Below are positions 40,101 to 47,465 of a DNA stretch of 64,000 nucleotides, in pieces; position 1 is the first letter of the stretch, and the number at the start of each line of letters is the position of its first letter. This DNA comes from Owenia fusiformis (lineage: Eukaryota; Annelida; Polychaeta; Sabellida; Oweniidae), in NCBI GenBank assembly GCA_903813345.2, contig CAIIXF020000005.1, positions 16,369,375 through 16,433,374 on the forward strand, given 5' to 3'. The notes beneath the pieces were generated by a model. The model made no database searches, was not told where the DNA came from, and saw only the letters and a program-made list of their open reading frames with translations. The translations under genes and the position numbers were made by a program.

Positions 40101-41511
40101 TACAGGGTGACCCAGAATAGACAGTTTGATATGGAAATACCCTCTCATCTATCTGTTCTATTGTCGATCTGTCTCAAATATTGCTTATTTTCATTTTATA
40201 GGGATTCATAACGGTAATTTGTACCATTGATTGTTTCCAGCTCCTACTTTAGCCTCATAGTTGAGAAATCAGTGTTTTTTGTCAGATATTGATTATAAAG
40301 GTGCAATAATTTTCACTGTGTGTCTTGTAAAAATGACCGTCATTTATGAAGAAAAGGAGGTTAATCAGTCACATTTCTATTTGTTGAATAGAGTTGATAA
40401 ACTAATCGTTTTTCCCTACCAACATGAACATGATCCTCCATCCCTATTATTATGTGTGCCTGTGACTTTCAAATATTTGTGGTATAAAATTCTGTTTCAT
40501 ATGTTTCCTGAACTGGAACATTTTTCATAGAATTATACCCAAAGTTTTTGCAAAATACCTAGAGTTTAACCTGTAAAGTCGAACACTTTTCTAAATTCTG
40601 TTGCTATTGACTTAATATAAAATGAAACTCTGTAGACTGAACACCTTCAATGTGGAACATTCTAAAGATGTTCCACTTACATAGGTTATTAGGTTTATAC
40701 TATTTCTTATCTCACTACTGTACAAATCTGTATTAATTAAAGGGACATTCCTTGTCAGACCATTTCTCTCCTGATATGGTAGGTACAATCATACATATTT
40801 TCATCAAACAAAACACGGGGAAATGTTTTAATATGGTAAATTGATCATTTGAAAATATAATATTCATTTCCAGAAAGCTGACATCTTTTAAGATTTCATA
40901 AAGGAAGTGATGTCATCGACTCTCAGCTTTTCTAATTTAACTTGCCTATAGTTGTTTAGGACAGAAGCACAAAATCACTTCTAGACAAGTGGTCCTTACT
41001 TTCTGTGCAAAAATATTTTCAGGGGTTGTCAACTTAGAATGAAAGAAGATTTTTGGAAGGATAAATTTGAAAAAGAATGGTTCAATGTTAAATGTCTCAT
41101 TAATTGTTTTCCAGAGTTGAAAACAAGGAGTTTGTTCCACATGGAAAGAAGGTTGTTAAGGCCAAAATGGAACACGGAGGACTGATGCAGTTTGAAAAGC
41201 TATGGAGACAGCATTTTCTCGACTGTATGAGACCCCAGTTTCTACCAAAACTATGGTCAGTTGAGCACAACCACGATAAAATTAAAAGAATGGAGTCTCA
41301 ATTTAGTCTCAGAGCTCCTGTAACTGTCACGTCGGAAAGTGGTGATGTAAATGATGCTGGTGATTTGCTCAAACAGAATGACACATCCCCACAGCGTTAC
41401 TATGGCAATCAGAATGATTTGAATAAAGTGGACAATGACCCACTTGGTGCTGAAGCTGTTGATCCTTCAGTGAAGACCTTTAATATAAAAGTTCAAGACA
41501 ATATAAGGTGA
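28051..41511 (+). CDS. EXD2: EXD2 3'-5' exonuclease gene (11 exons, complete)
   Basis: Relatives are membrane-anchored 3'-5' exonucleases reported at the mitochondrial outer membrane and in DNA end resection. The joined exons give 658 codons plus stop, against about 621 in human. The N terminus is a hydrophobic anchor (residues 7-21). The DEDDy fold follows: motif I GLDCEW (Asp84, Glu86), a GVAVLDD motif II segment near 140, and motif III YAAMD (Tyr214, Asp218). After a Ser-rich insert comes the C-terminal HNH-like domain: NICVVCGSEDSYIRKNIIPK, LLLCTACHEMS and WRQHFLDCMRPQFLPKLWSV, then EHNH. The last about 85 residues have no human counterpart. All splice sites are GT-AG and phases agree. 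Confidence 0.95.
28210..28774. mobile_element. Foldback element with 8-bp TSD (hAT-like)
   Basis: Arms starting TACCCCCATAAATGTGAGG and ending CCTCACATTTATGGGGGTA are inverted for about 90 bp each. GTTCACAG is duplicated at 28202-28209 and 28775-28782. No coding capacity. Confidence 0.9.
28785..28872. repeat. Nested hairpin (20-bp arms)
   Basis: AGAGGCTAGAAACTCTTCTT is mirrored by AAGAGTTTCTAGCCTCT, itself enclosed by AGGGGATCG and CGATCCCCT. It abuts the TSD of the preceding element and is followed by a tandem TGTGATAGGAACTT. Confidence 0.85.
29540..29680. mobile_element. CAGGCC-family relic
   Basis: GATTTGCCAAGG, GTCACTTTTTGAAAAATTCC and GACAACTTTGGC match the 30678 element in order, but the ends differ (GGGGCGTAGCCAGC). 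Degraded or a related subfamily. Confidence 0.5.
29866..30038 (+). CDS. EXD2: EXD2 exon 2
   Basis: Residues 22-79: a basic linker (MRYRENKREKLKPKHQSGRD) and then VISQLSDWSEVKAEFLQDAI, which opens the exonuclease fold. Acceptor TTTTAG|GTG, donor TATAAG|GTATTG, phase 0 at the end. Confidence 0.9.
30187..30592. mobile_element. TIR element built of GGACAA-type repeats
   Basis: Ends AAGCTAGCCATACACTT and AAGTGTATGACTAGCTTA are inverted. The interior is an irregular series of GGACAA / AGACAA / GACATTG words on the plus strand. No transposase; TSD uncertain. Confidence 0.72.
30678..30852. mobile_element. CAGGCC-TIR element, 5-bp TSD
   Basis: 175 bp from CAGGCCCATAGCCAGG to TTGGCTACGGGCCTG, flanked by CACCT on both sides (30673-30677, 30853-30857). 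It interrupts an older repeat whose uninterrupted relative is at 19945-20015. Confidence 0.9.
31023..31180 (+). CDS. EXD2: EXD2 exon 3 (exonuclease motif I)
   Basis: Residues 80-131: VLGLDCEWVTRDGRMQPVSM, LQLATVTGHCCLFRLH. D84 and E86 of the DxE motif are present. Acceptor TTTTAG|GTA, donor AAAAG|GTAAAA, phase 2. Confidence 0.94.
31181..31996. other. EXD2 intron 3 with partial exon 4 duplication
   Basis: Two related blocks, about 31333-31493 and 31861-32032, each comprise intron end, acceptor and exon 4 start. The rest shows nothing. Confidence 0.75.
31458..31493 (+). pseudogene. Truncated duplicate of EXD2 exon 4
   Basis: After TTAATACAG reads SILKVGVAVLDDG in the correct frame, almost identical to exon 4, then diverges (DKGISQ, stop). 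A potential donor (CACA|GTAAGA) follows at about 31510. It lacks the rest of exon 4, so it is probably a non-functional copy; a rare alternative exon is not excluded. Confidence 0.75.
31997..32122 (+). CDS. EXD2: EXD2 exon 4 (motif II region)
   Basis: Residues 132-173: SILKVGVAVLDDGLKLGRGY, QVCLRGCVDLRYLTQRLKAY, aligned with KVGVGCSEDASKL and RGCLDLRYLA of human EXD2. Acceptor TGCAG|CAT, donor GGAAG|GTAATA. A truncated duplicate of its 5' part lies at 31458-31493. Confidence 0.94.
32123..32612. other. EXD2 intron 4
   Basis: No feature recognised. Confidence 0.5.
32613..32724 (+). CDS. EXD2: EXD2 exon 5
   Basis: Residues 174-211: TGLGLKVLARELLGVTLEKD, then RCSNWEAKQLSEQQ, matching GLSLKSLAETVL and RCSNWDAETLTEDQ in human. 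Acceptor TTGTAG|GAC, donor CAGCAA|GTTTGT, phase 0. Confidence 0.93.
33007..33195 (+). CDS. EXD2: EXD2 exon 6 (motif III)
   Basis: Residues 212-274, beginning VEYAAMDVLVAIDIFTELVY. Y-x3-D makes this a DEDDy nuclease. Acceptor TTCTAG|GTA, donor CCAAAG|GTACCA, phase 0 at both ends. Confidence 0.94.
33196..33540. other. EXD2 intron 6
   Basis: Contains a half MITE beginning CAGTAAAACCTGTATATCC after TA at 33235 and ending near AGACAGATTTTACA at about 33361. Confidence 0.6.
33541..33802 (+). CDS. EXD2: EXD2 exon 7 (Ser-rich linker and start of C-terminal domain)
   Basis: Residues 275-361: acidic/Ser-rich ADDASSESDESEESSPLFNS, then PLYHNCQLEAIDGQTLCTCD and KKAEWYILKGLG, matching PLYDNCFLHAPDGQPLCTCD of human. 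Acceptor CTTTAG|GCC, donor GGAG|GTGTGT, phase 1. Confidence 0.93.
34043..34208 (+). CDS. EXD2: EXD2 exon 8 (first CxxC of HNH-like domain)
   Basis: Residues 362-416: PFTVKLNFEPSGRPESGENY, then CVVCGSEDSYIRKNIIPKEY. Acceptor TTATAG|AAA, donor AGGAA|GTAAGT, phase 2. Confidence 0.94.
34504..34701 (+). CDS. EXD2: EXD2 exon 9 (second CxxC)
   Basis: Residues 417-482: YFPPIMKEHKSHDILLLCTA, CHEMSGIHDFQLRERLAAEC and APIGS; CTAC pairs with the CVVC of exon 8. Acceptor TTTCAG|ATA, donor GCAAA|GTGAGT, phase 2. Confidence 0.94.
35199..36914. mobile_element. Nested element with internal tandem array
   Basis: Begins ATGTCACCACCAAAAGTGG and ends GGTGGTGACATTTTGTCATG then TTAATGCCTTG. The intact right arm of the host element, where TTTCTTTT joins ATTTCTTTTTAATGG directly, gives the empty site. 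A short inverted copy lies at 47083-47465. Next to the left end are GCGACGGCGGTTGGTGG and GGCGTCCGGCGTCT direct repeats. Confidence 0.85.
35399..36880. repeat. ~136-bp tandem array, about 11 copies
   Basis: Units recur at about 124-165 bp (mostly near 136). Each has AAAATCATCTACATGTTCTC, CTGACTTTAGATTTGACATT, GACCTTCAATGACCTT and CTTGCTTCAAATTGAC. Length variation comes from duplicated GATTTGACTT / AGGTCAAAAA subunits. Confidence 0.93.
39962..40093 (+). CDS. EXD2: EXD2 exon 10
   Basis: Residues 483-526: ALKNCRDQIPHYRVIELEDI, IRDYYNVKLIDDDILTKAFN, aligned with the LQALREFYNTDVVTEEML part of human EXD2. Acceptor TTTCCAG|GGC, donor ACAAG|GTACAT, phase 2. A 5.3-kb repeat-filled intron precedes it. 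Confidence 0.92.
40094..41114. other. EXD2 intron 10
   Basis: A degraded MITE-like stretch at about 40559-40690 (TAACCTGTAAAGTCGAACAC to GTTCCACTTACATAGGTTA). Otherwise nothing. Confidence 0.5.
41115..41511 (+). CDS. EXD2: EXD2 exon 11 (C terminus and stop)
   Basis: Residues 527-658: VENKEFVPHGKKVVKAKMEH, LWRQHFLDCMRPQFLPKLWS, VEHNHDKIKRME, then a tail of about 85 residues with no human match, ending VQDNIR and TGA. The final AAG|GTGACA could instead be a donor, in which case the true end differs. Confidence 0.9.
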
Positions 41512-41663
41512 CACAGCATTAGGACATATAAAAATGTGATCCTTTAGAATAATCTCTATTTCGGTTAACATTTTCCCAAGACATATTACTTCATTATCAT
41601 GATTATGATCTGTAAGTTGGTCATAATTAGATTTTTGCACAAACTTTATTTTCTGAAAACATC

Positions 41664-41669
41664 AATAAA
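41664..41669 (+). promoter_or_regulatory. Polyadenylation signal for EXD2
   Basis: AATAAA 153 bp after the EXD2 stop; the first canonical signal downstream. Confidence 0.55.
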
Positions 41670-42017
41670 ACATTTCCCCAAAAATAATACACTCAATCCA
41701 AATGCTATGTGAGCATAAGCCGTTGATCAATACCTTACAGGGGTCTCCTTACACACATATATTTCTCTACACTTTGTAGGGGGGGGGGGGGGGGCACTCA
41801 CTTTTAGTGCCACATCCTCAAATTTCCATATATTTTGTGTAAAAGGATTTTTAAAAAATTAACAGAAAGTGACGTGCATTTTATTAATCGTTATAATTAG
41901 AACATAGTAGTTATATCCTCTAATGGATATTGACTTCCCGGGGATACAATTCGAAAACATACAACAAATATAAAGTATTTCAAATAATTTATTGAAAGCA
42001 AAATTAAAGTATGAGTA

Positions 42018-42192
42018 CAGTAAAACCTATCTTGGTAAACACCTCTCTCTATTGGACACCTGTCTCTAGTCGACACCCTTCCTCCGCACATACTCTCCTG
42101 ACTTCTGTTTAAAAACCCTCCCAGATGTGAACACCTACCAATATTGAACGTTTTTTCTTGGCCAAAAAGTTAAATACACACAGGTTTTACTG
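42018..42192. mobile_element. TA-flanked ACAGTAAAACCTG MITE
   Basis: Ends CAGTAAAACCTATCTTGG and ACACACAGGTTTTACTG between TA dinucleotides (42016-42017, 42193-42194); 175 bp. End type and TA target fit a pogo/Tc1-mariner-derived MITE. Confidence 0.85.
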
Positions 42193-42483
42193 TACTTGTA
42201 AAAAGTATTTAATTACATATATCCAAGACTGATCCAAGAAAACTAATGAACAAAGATTCAAATTATTTCAAAAAACTGTATTCGGTGTGCCATTTGTTGA
42301 AACACATTTTACACTATAAGCTTATCAGTAAATATTTCATTAGTTTAATTTTGTTATATAACGACTATAATATGTCTGTTACATCTAAAGTATGATTGAG
42401 AACTTTATTATCAATATACAGTGAAACTTGTTAAGTTGTATATATATAGTATGATTCCAGTACTTTATTATCAATATACAGTG

Positions 42484-42688
42484 CAGGCCCGTAGCCAGGG
42501 GGATGGGGGTTCTATTAACCCCCCCCCCCCCCCCCCGACCAAAGATTCTTTAAATTCATGCAGTTTTCACCATTCCGAGCACTTTCCAAGTGATTTTGGC
42601 CACTTTTGGTCCAAGGTATTCAAAAATGAACCCACCTGGAATTTTTTAAAAAGTTAACCGCCCTTGGCAAATCCCAACTACGGGCCTG
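42484..42688. mobile_element. CAGGCC-TIR element, perfect 6-bp TSD
   Basis: 205 bp from CAGGCCCGTAGCCAGGGGG to CAACTACGGGCCTG, flanked by ACAGTG at 42478-42483 and 42689-42694. Interior as at 30678, opposite orientation. Confidence 0.92.
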
Positions 42689-42956
42689 ACAGTGAAACTT
42701 GTTAAGTTGTATATTTGTAGTAAAACACCTCATTTAGATAAAACACTTTCCAATGCTTTGATGCTCTGTGATTATTCTCATTGACGTTTGTTTTTAATAA
42801 AACACCTAAAAAAATTGTCTGATTCTTTGAGTTTTTATGTTTACTTGACTTAAATATAAAATCATTAATGTCCAAGGTTGCCGTTTGATTGAATCTATAT
42901 TACATCACCTTTTTCAGAAAATATCATCTGGTACCAGATACGTCTGATTCAGATCA

Positions 42957-43039
42957 TTACTTATTAGTGTTTGTTAATGCGCCTCCTGCAGAGCTTCCAT
43001 AGCCATAACCTTTGGGACCAAACTGCTGACCGTAGCAAC
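42957..43039 (-). CDS. LIM gene exon n (C terminus)
   Basis: [20 protein letters not shown] then LTNTNK and TAA. Acceptor TTTGCAG|GTT. Contains the last zinc ligand and the glycine-rich CRP signature. Confidence 0.88.
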
Positions 43040-44627
43040 CTGCAAAATAAGTGTCCATTTTTAAATGGCTTTTGAAGAAGAAAATGACAGGATCTGTGAC
43101 TTAGACTAAATAGTAGAGAGGTTTTGCATGTAATTTTTTAGCCCAACATATATCTAATAAATGATACCTTCCTGCACAACACACTTCATTATTTACCATT
43201 TTCAACAGTTTCATTTTGTAATTATATCATTAGGCCATAAGAAGTAGATTCTTTGTTTTGTGTCCTGGCAAAATCCAAATCATGCAAGGGTACAAGGAAA
43301 ACAAACACAAACTCAAGAAAAAACAAAAACTTGTTTGCTGAGAAATGTATACATTTTATGGGCTTAAAAAGGGATGCCATACCAATTTGCAGTGATTACA
43401 AACACATATCTATACATTTCATACACTATATTTAAACATAGCTATTATTCAAGGGTGAAAAATAAGAAAATACACAATGTATGCCAAAGTAATCAAGAAC
43501 ACTGTCAATTTTGACGCACATCAAATTATCTGTCTGATTTCATCTCATTCTGATTGAACGAAAGGCGATGGTGCTTTCAGACCCTTGTGATTGCTATTTG
43601 GATGTGTTTGTTTTTTCTGATTTACTCAAAATCTTGCAAGCAAGGGGACGCAAAACAAAGAATCTACTTCTTATGGCCTTACCCCAAAATGGTAACTCGA
43701 AGGAGTGGGAAAAATAATTTTCTGATGTAAACATTACATGCTTAGTGGTACCAAGAAATATCAAGAATTTTGAGGTTAAAAATATTTGATCTCAGATCAA
43801 AGATACTACAGATCAATATTCCAGAAATACAACTTTTTTATTATGTTGATTGTAAACTACAACTGAACATAATAGATGGCGAACAAACAAAAGAATGAAA
43901 GAATTGTTTTCATGGTTGAATAGAAACACACTGAATAAATATTGAAGAAAAAGAAATTGTCAAAACATAATTCATATTTTTATGAACTGGCCCTTGGTGA
44001 ATGTATGGCCTGAAATGAAACTTACTTTTGCAGTAAATCTCTCCATCTTTGTCTCTCACTGTATTGGAATCCAGTTTCTTGTTACAAGTTTTGCAACTGA
44101 AGCAGGACTTGTGCCACTTCTGGAATGTGATTACATAATGTGTCATGTTTTGATGCAATTGTCAATAAAAGAAATATATAATGTGTAGAATCTGATAAAT
44201 TATTGGAATATATACTGATAAAGGAAGTGTCATGTCTAGGGAAATATATTGTAATTGAACAGTGTAAGGTCAAAGTCCACTGACAGATCTGGGGGGGGGC
44301 CTAGTCTCCCTTGGGGGGCCCAGAATTAAAAATTGGGCCCAAAAAACCCTTAAGGCTCCCCAATTTTGAAGATAATGGGCCTCAAAATTTCAAAATTTGG
44401 GCCCACTTTTGGGTTTTAGGGGCCTAAAAAGTTTTTTATCGTTGCATCGAGGCAAGCCGTCGTAAACCATCTTTGTTAAAACTTGAAAAGCAAATTAAAA
44501 TATGTATTTTGTTACTATGATCTTTTCATTGGTTATATTTGGTATATTTGGACTTACAGCTCCAGCTCCAATAATTTCCTCAGCAACATAGACATTCTTC
44601 CCGCATCTGGGACACCGTCCTGAAGCA
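42957..44627 (-). CDS. CSRP-like LIM protein gene, last three exons
   Basis: Codes the final LIM domain and C terminus of a cysteine- and glycine-rich protein (CRP/MLP family: cytoskeletal and nuclear adaptors binding actinin/zyxin in muscle relatives). Three exons join in phase to [78 protein letters not shown] and stop. The Cys/His ligands of one LIM domain are complete: C-x2-C, H-x2-C, C-x2-C, C-x2-C. The following GPKGYGYG is the CRP glycine-rich signature. The upstream exon should end in phase 2; I found none up to the right edge, so the 5' part (probably another LIM domain) is missing or too divergent to see. Confidence 0.87.
43040..44025. other. Last intron of the LIM gene
   Basis: No RNA gene or element recognised. 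Confidence 0.5.
44026..44119 (-). CDS. LIM gene exon n-1
   Basis: [31 protein letters not shown]. Acceptor ATTCCAG|AAG, donor GCAAAA|GTAAGT, ends in phase 1. Confidence 0.9.
44120..44557. other. Penultimate intron of the LIM gene
   Basis: Contains the dispersed repeat 44139-44182 (copy of 6452-6500), close to the exon's acceptor, and the GGGCCC repeat 44292-44420. Confidence 0.6.
44292..44420. repeat. GGGCCC-rich interspersed repeat, second copy
   Basis: Shares GATAATGGGCCTCAAAATTT and TTTGGGCCCACTTTTGGGTT with 19400-19480. Confidence 0.7.
44558..44627 (-). CDS. LIM gene exon n-2
   Basis: [23 protein letters not shown]. Acceptor TTTCTAG|T, donor GGAGCT|GTAAGT. Shorter than the vertebrate CSRP exon for this region, lacking its linker. 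Confidence 0.85.
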
Positions 44628-44802
44628 CTAGAAACATAAGTTTTGGAAAACAGGTAAGATATTTTTCTAATTGAGTTATATCAATTCAAAAGGTACTCGC
44701 ACATCATCATCATCTAGCCTATATTGAAAAGAAGAAGCAGGTATAAAATATTGCATTTGTTATGATCATGGGGTTTCAACTCTAATTAAAAGCCCATGTT
44801 AC

Positions 44803-45180
44803 ATCATGATAAACCATGACATCTCTTTTTTTCTCAGCCCTGAGATGCCATGATATAATGAGCTTGATTTGGCGATCTAGGAGAGCTCAAAATTGAAGAT
44901 TTTCGAGATCTTTCATCCCAGCTCATATTTCATCTAATTGGGGACATAAAACTTGTATACCTGTGCCTGTTCTACTATCTGCTGTTAAATACAATGCCCA
45001 TTATGTAATGTATTGACATTAAAGTAAATGATTACATGATAACTATCAGACTTATTGACAGTTATAACTCTCCCCATCTGATGTGCTCAGATCACAGAAT
45101 ATGCCTCATAATATCTGAGCATGTTTCAGATGAAACAGAAAGAATGCGTATCAAAATGTCAGAGTATCAGAATGCCCATG
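44803..45180. repeat. Dispersed repeat (longer copy of 22474-22560)
   Basis: CATGATAAACCATGACATCT ... TCTCAGCC at the left and GTTTCAGATGAAACAGAAAG ... TATCAAAATG at the right correspond to 22474-22560. Nature unknown. Confidence 0.5.
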
Positions 45181-45416
45181 TCATAATTTAATAAGATGAA
45201 ATCATGTGTCATTTTCTGATGCAATTCTCTTCTTTAAAGATATTAATTATAATTTCAAACGACATGTTTTTTAAATCGAGAATGAAGTTGAAATATAAAA
45301 GCACTTAATGAATACATGTAGATGTCTTTCGATTTGAATAAATCATAGTTTTAGGTGTATAATGTTGTTCTAGTAAAACTACTAAAAGTGCAATCAAATA
45401 AAGTTGAAAACATTAT

Positions 45417-47004
45417 CAGGCCTCCTAGACTTCCAACAACGCGAACATCAGTTCTGATACCGCGAACTACGTTCCTTGCACTCGAACCACGAATCTCATA
45501 TTGCGAACGTGAAATCTTATGTCGCGCACCACCATTTCCTTGTTTCCGAACATATTTCTTGTACCTCGCACAGAGATCCGTTACCGCGAACAATTTGTAC
45601 ATAATACATCCGGGTGTTTGGGATTCCAAGTTACATGTATATACCAATATGCAACGGATTGAAACAAGGAAACGAAATTCAGTTTCTCCTCCGCTTTCGC
45701 CGGACTTTCATTCCTTTGAAAAGCATGCAAGATTAACATCCACGCCCCGAGTTGGCAGGGCTTTTAAATGATGTGTCAAAGGACAGCACTGCGTCCCACA
45801 GTCATTCATTTTTGGGATCAGAGAGTATCTGCGCACGCAGTGGTGTAATAGGAGATGTCAACAACAACGAAAGTGTAGAGGTGTGTGATAACTGTGGTTG
45901 GACCAGAAACTGTCTACTTGACACTAGTATATCACACGCTTGCACCGACGATCATGTTCCCGACATGTGCAGAGGTTTTTCTAATCTGTCAATCATCAAA
46001 CGTTCATGTTCCATCTTATGAAGGGATTATATCTCACATTTTCTGTGATTTTTCAGAGTGTTCGAAAATAATGTTGAGAGTAGGGCAAAATGGCCCATGG
46101 GTGGGGCAGAACAGCCCACACTGAAAGCTTCGGTTTTAAAACCAAGATTAATTAACTACAGGACTCGTCAACACACATTTATCTCAGACGGTCAAAGATT
46201 AGACAGATAGAATATTCTTAGCCCTTACCCTAAAATTACGATTTAGTACTCATTTGATATGTTTTGAAACAAAAACCAAGTGTTAAAATCTTTATCGGGA
46301 TGATAGATTGTTATTTTCCTGTATGTAAACAGTTAATTCCACAAGCCGTAATGGGGGGGGGGGGCAACATTTAAGTTAAGTTTTCATGGCAAATGGTAGC
46401 ATCTTCAAATTATCAGTAGCTGGAGCTACAGATATAGCACATCAAGTACTCTATAAAATCAGAAATATTGTACATAGGGTAACTCATTTCTTTATTATGA
46501 TGCAATCATCGGCTCAAATGGACAAAATTGGAAAAAGCTGTCACTAATTTGGCAATACGTGTTGTTACTCAAAAGTCAGGTTTTTGTTTTTGTTGTTATT
46601 ACGCAGCCCTTTCACTGAAAATGTCAATGCGCGTGATTGCAAGGTAGTCCCAATAATTTGTGTTTCCTAGAGCTTGAAAATACTGTTATCGTCAATGAGT
46701 GGATGTTCATTCACATGCATGAAAACTGGGAAAATATTTCTTCCGAATTCCATAGGCTATGAAAACACCTCCTTACTTATGCGTAATAATACGAACAAAG
46801 TTAGGGACTTTTTTTCGATCAGATGCGTGGTTCGCGGTAACGGATCTCTGTGCGCGGTACAAGAAATATGTTCGGAAACAAGGAAATGGTGGTGCGCGAC
46901 ACAAGATTTCACGTTCGCGATATGAGATTCGTGGTTCGAGTGCAAGGAACGTAGTTCGCGATATCAGAACTGATGTTCGCGTTCTTGGAAGTCTAGGAGG
47001 CCTG
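45417..47004. mobile_element. 1.6-kb long-TIR element, 5-bp TSD
   Basis: About 180-bp inverted ends, CAGGCCTCCTAGACTTCCA to TGGAAGTCTAGGAGGCCTG (one mismatch in the right arm), flanked by ATTAT (45412-45416, 47005-47009). The arms repeat GCGAAC / CGCGAA words at near-regular spacing. The interior (46010-46700) shows no transposase; the open frames in the arms are mirror artefacts. Confidence 0.9.
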
Positions 47005-47082
47005 ATTATCATTTACTCTAAATAACAAAATTAAAGATCCAGACAGATTATAATACGTTATTAAAAGCAAGACATTTTGGAA

Positions 47083-47465
47083 CAAGGCATTAACATGACA
47101 AAATGTCACCATCTTGTTTCTCACAATATTGTTAGTTCAATCGTAAGTCAGATTTGAGTTTCTGAGAACTTGTAGATGATTTTGAAAAAAAATTGGTCAA
47201 CTTAAAGCAAGTTGAAAAAATACCTTTTTACCTTGAAAAGGTCAAATCTTAAAAATAAAGTCTCAGATTTGAACTCCTGAAAACTTGTAGTAGATGATTT
47301 TAAAAAAACTGAATAGTCTAAACAGTATTTGTTAAATTATTGGAAGTTGTAAGATTTTGTTACAGACGCCAACCGCCACACGCCGATCGCCAACCACCAA
47401 CCGCCGATCACCGCAATAAAAAACGGAGACTACCACAATATGTCACTACTTTTTGTTGTTGACAT
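47083..47465. mobile_element. Short inverted copy of the 35199-36914 element
   Basis: Starts CAAGGCATTAACATGACAAA and ends CAATATGTCACTACTTTTTG, GTTGACAT: the reverse complement of the nested element's two ends. Only about one tandem unit lies between. Confidence 0.87.

Larger units (their letters stand above)
41512..42956. other. Region between convergent EXD2 and LIM genes
   Basis: Contains both 3' UTRs, a G-run at about 41780, one MITE (42018-42192) and one CAGGCC element (42484-42688). A 30-60-bp direct repeat (TTTATTATCAATATACAGTG) occurs at about 42402 and 42464. Confidence 0.6.

Noticed and set aside
45351-45771. Open frames of 98-138 codons around 45.4 kb, similar to ones at 46.8 kb
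   Set aside because: They read the inverted arms of one transposon in mirror image; no independent coding evidence.
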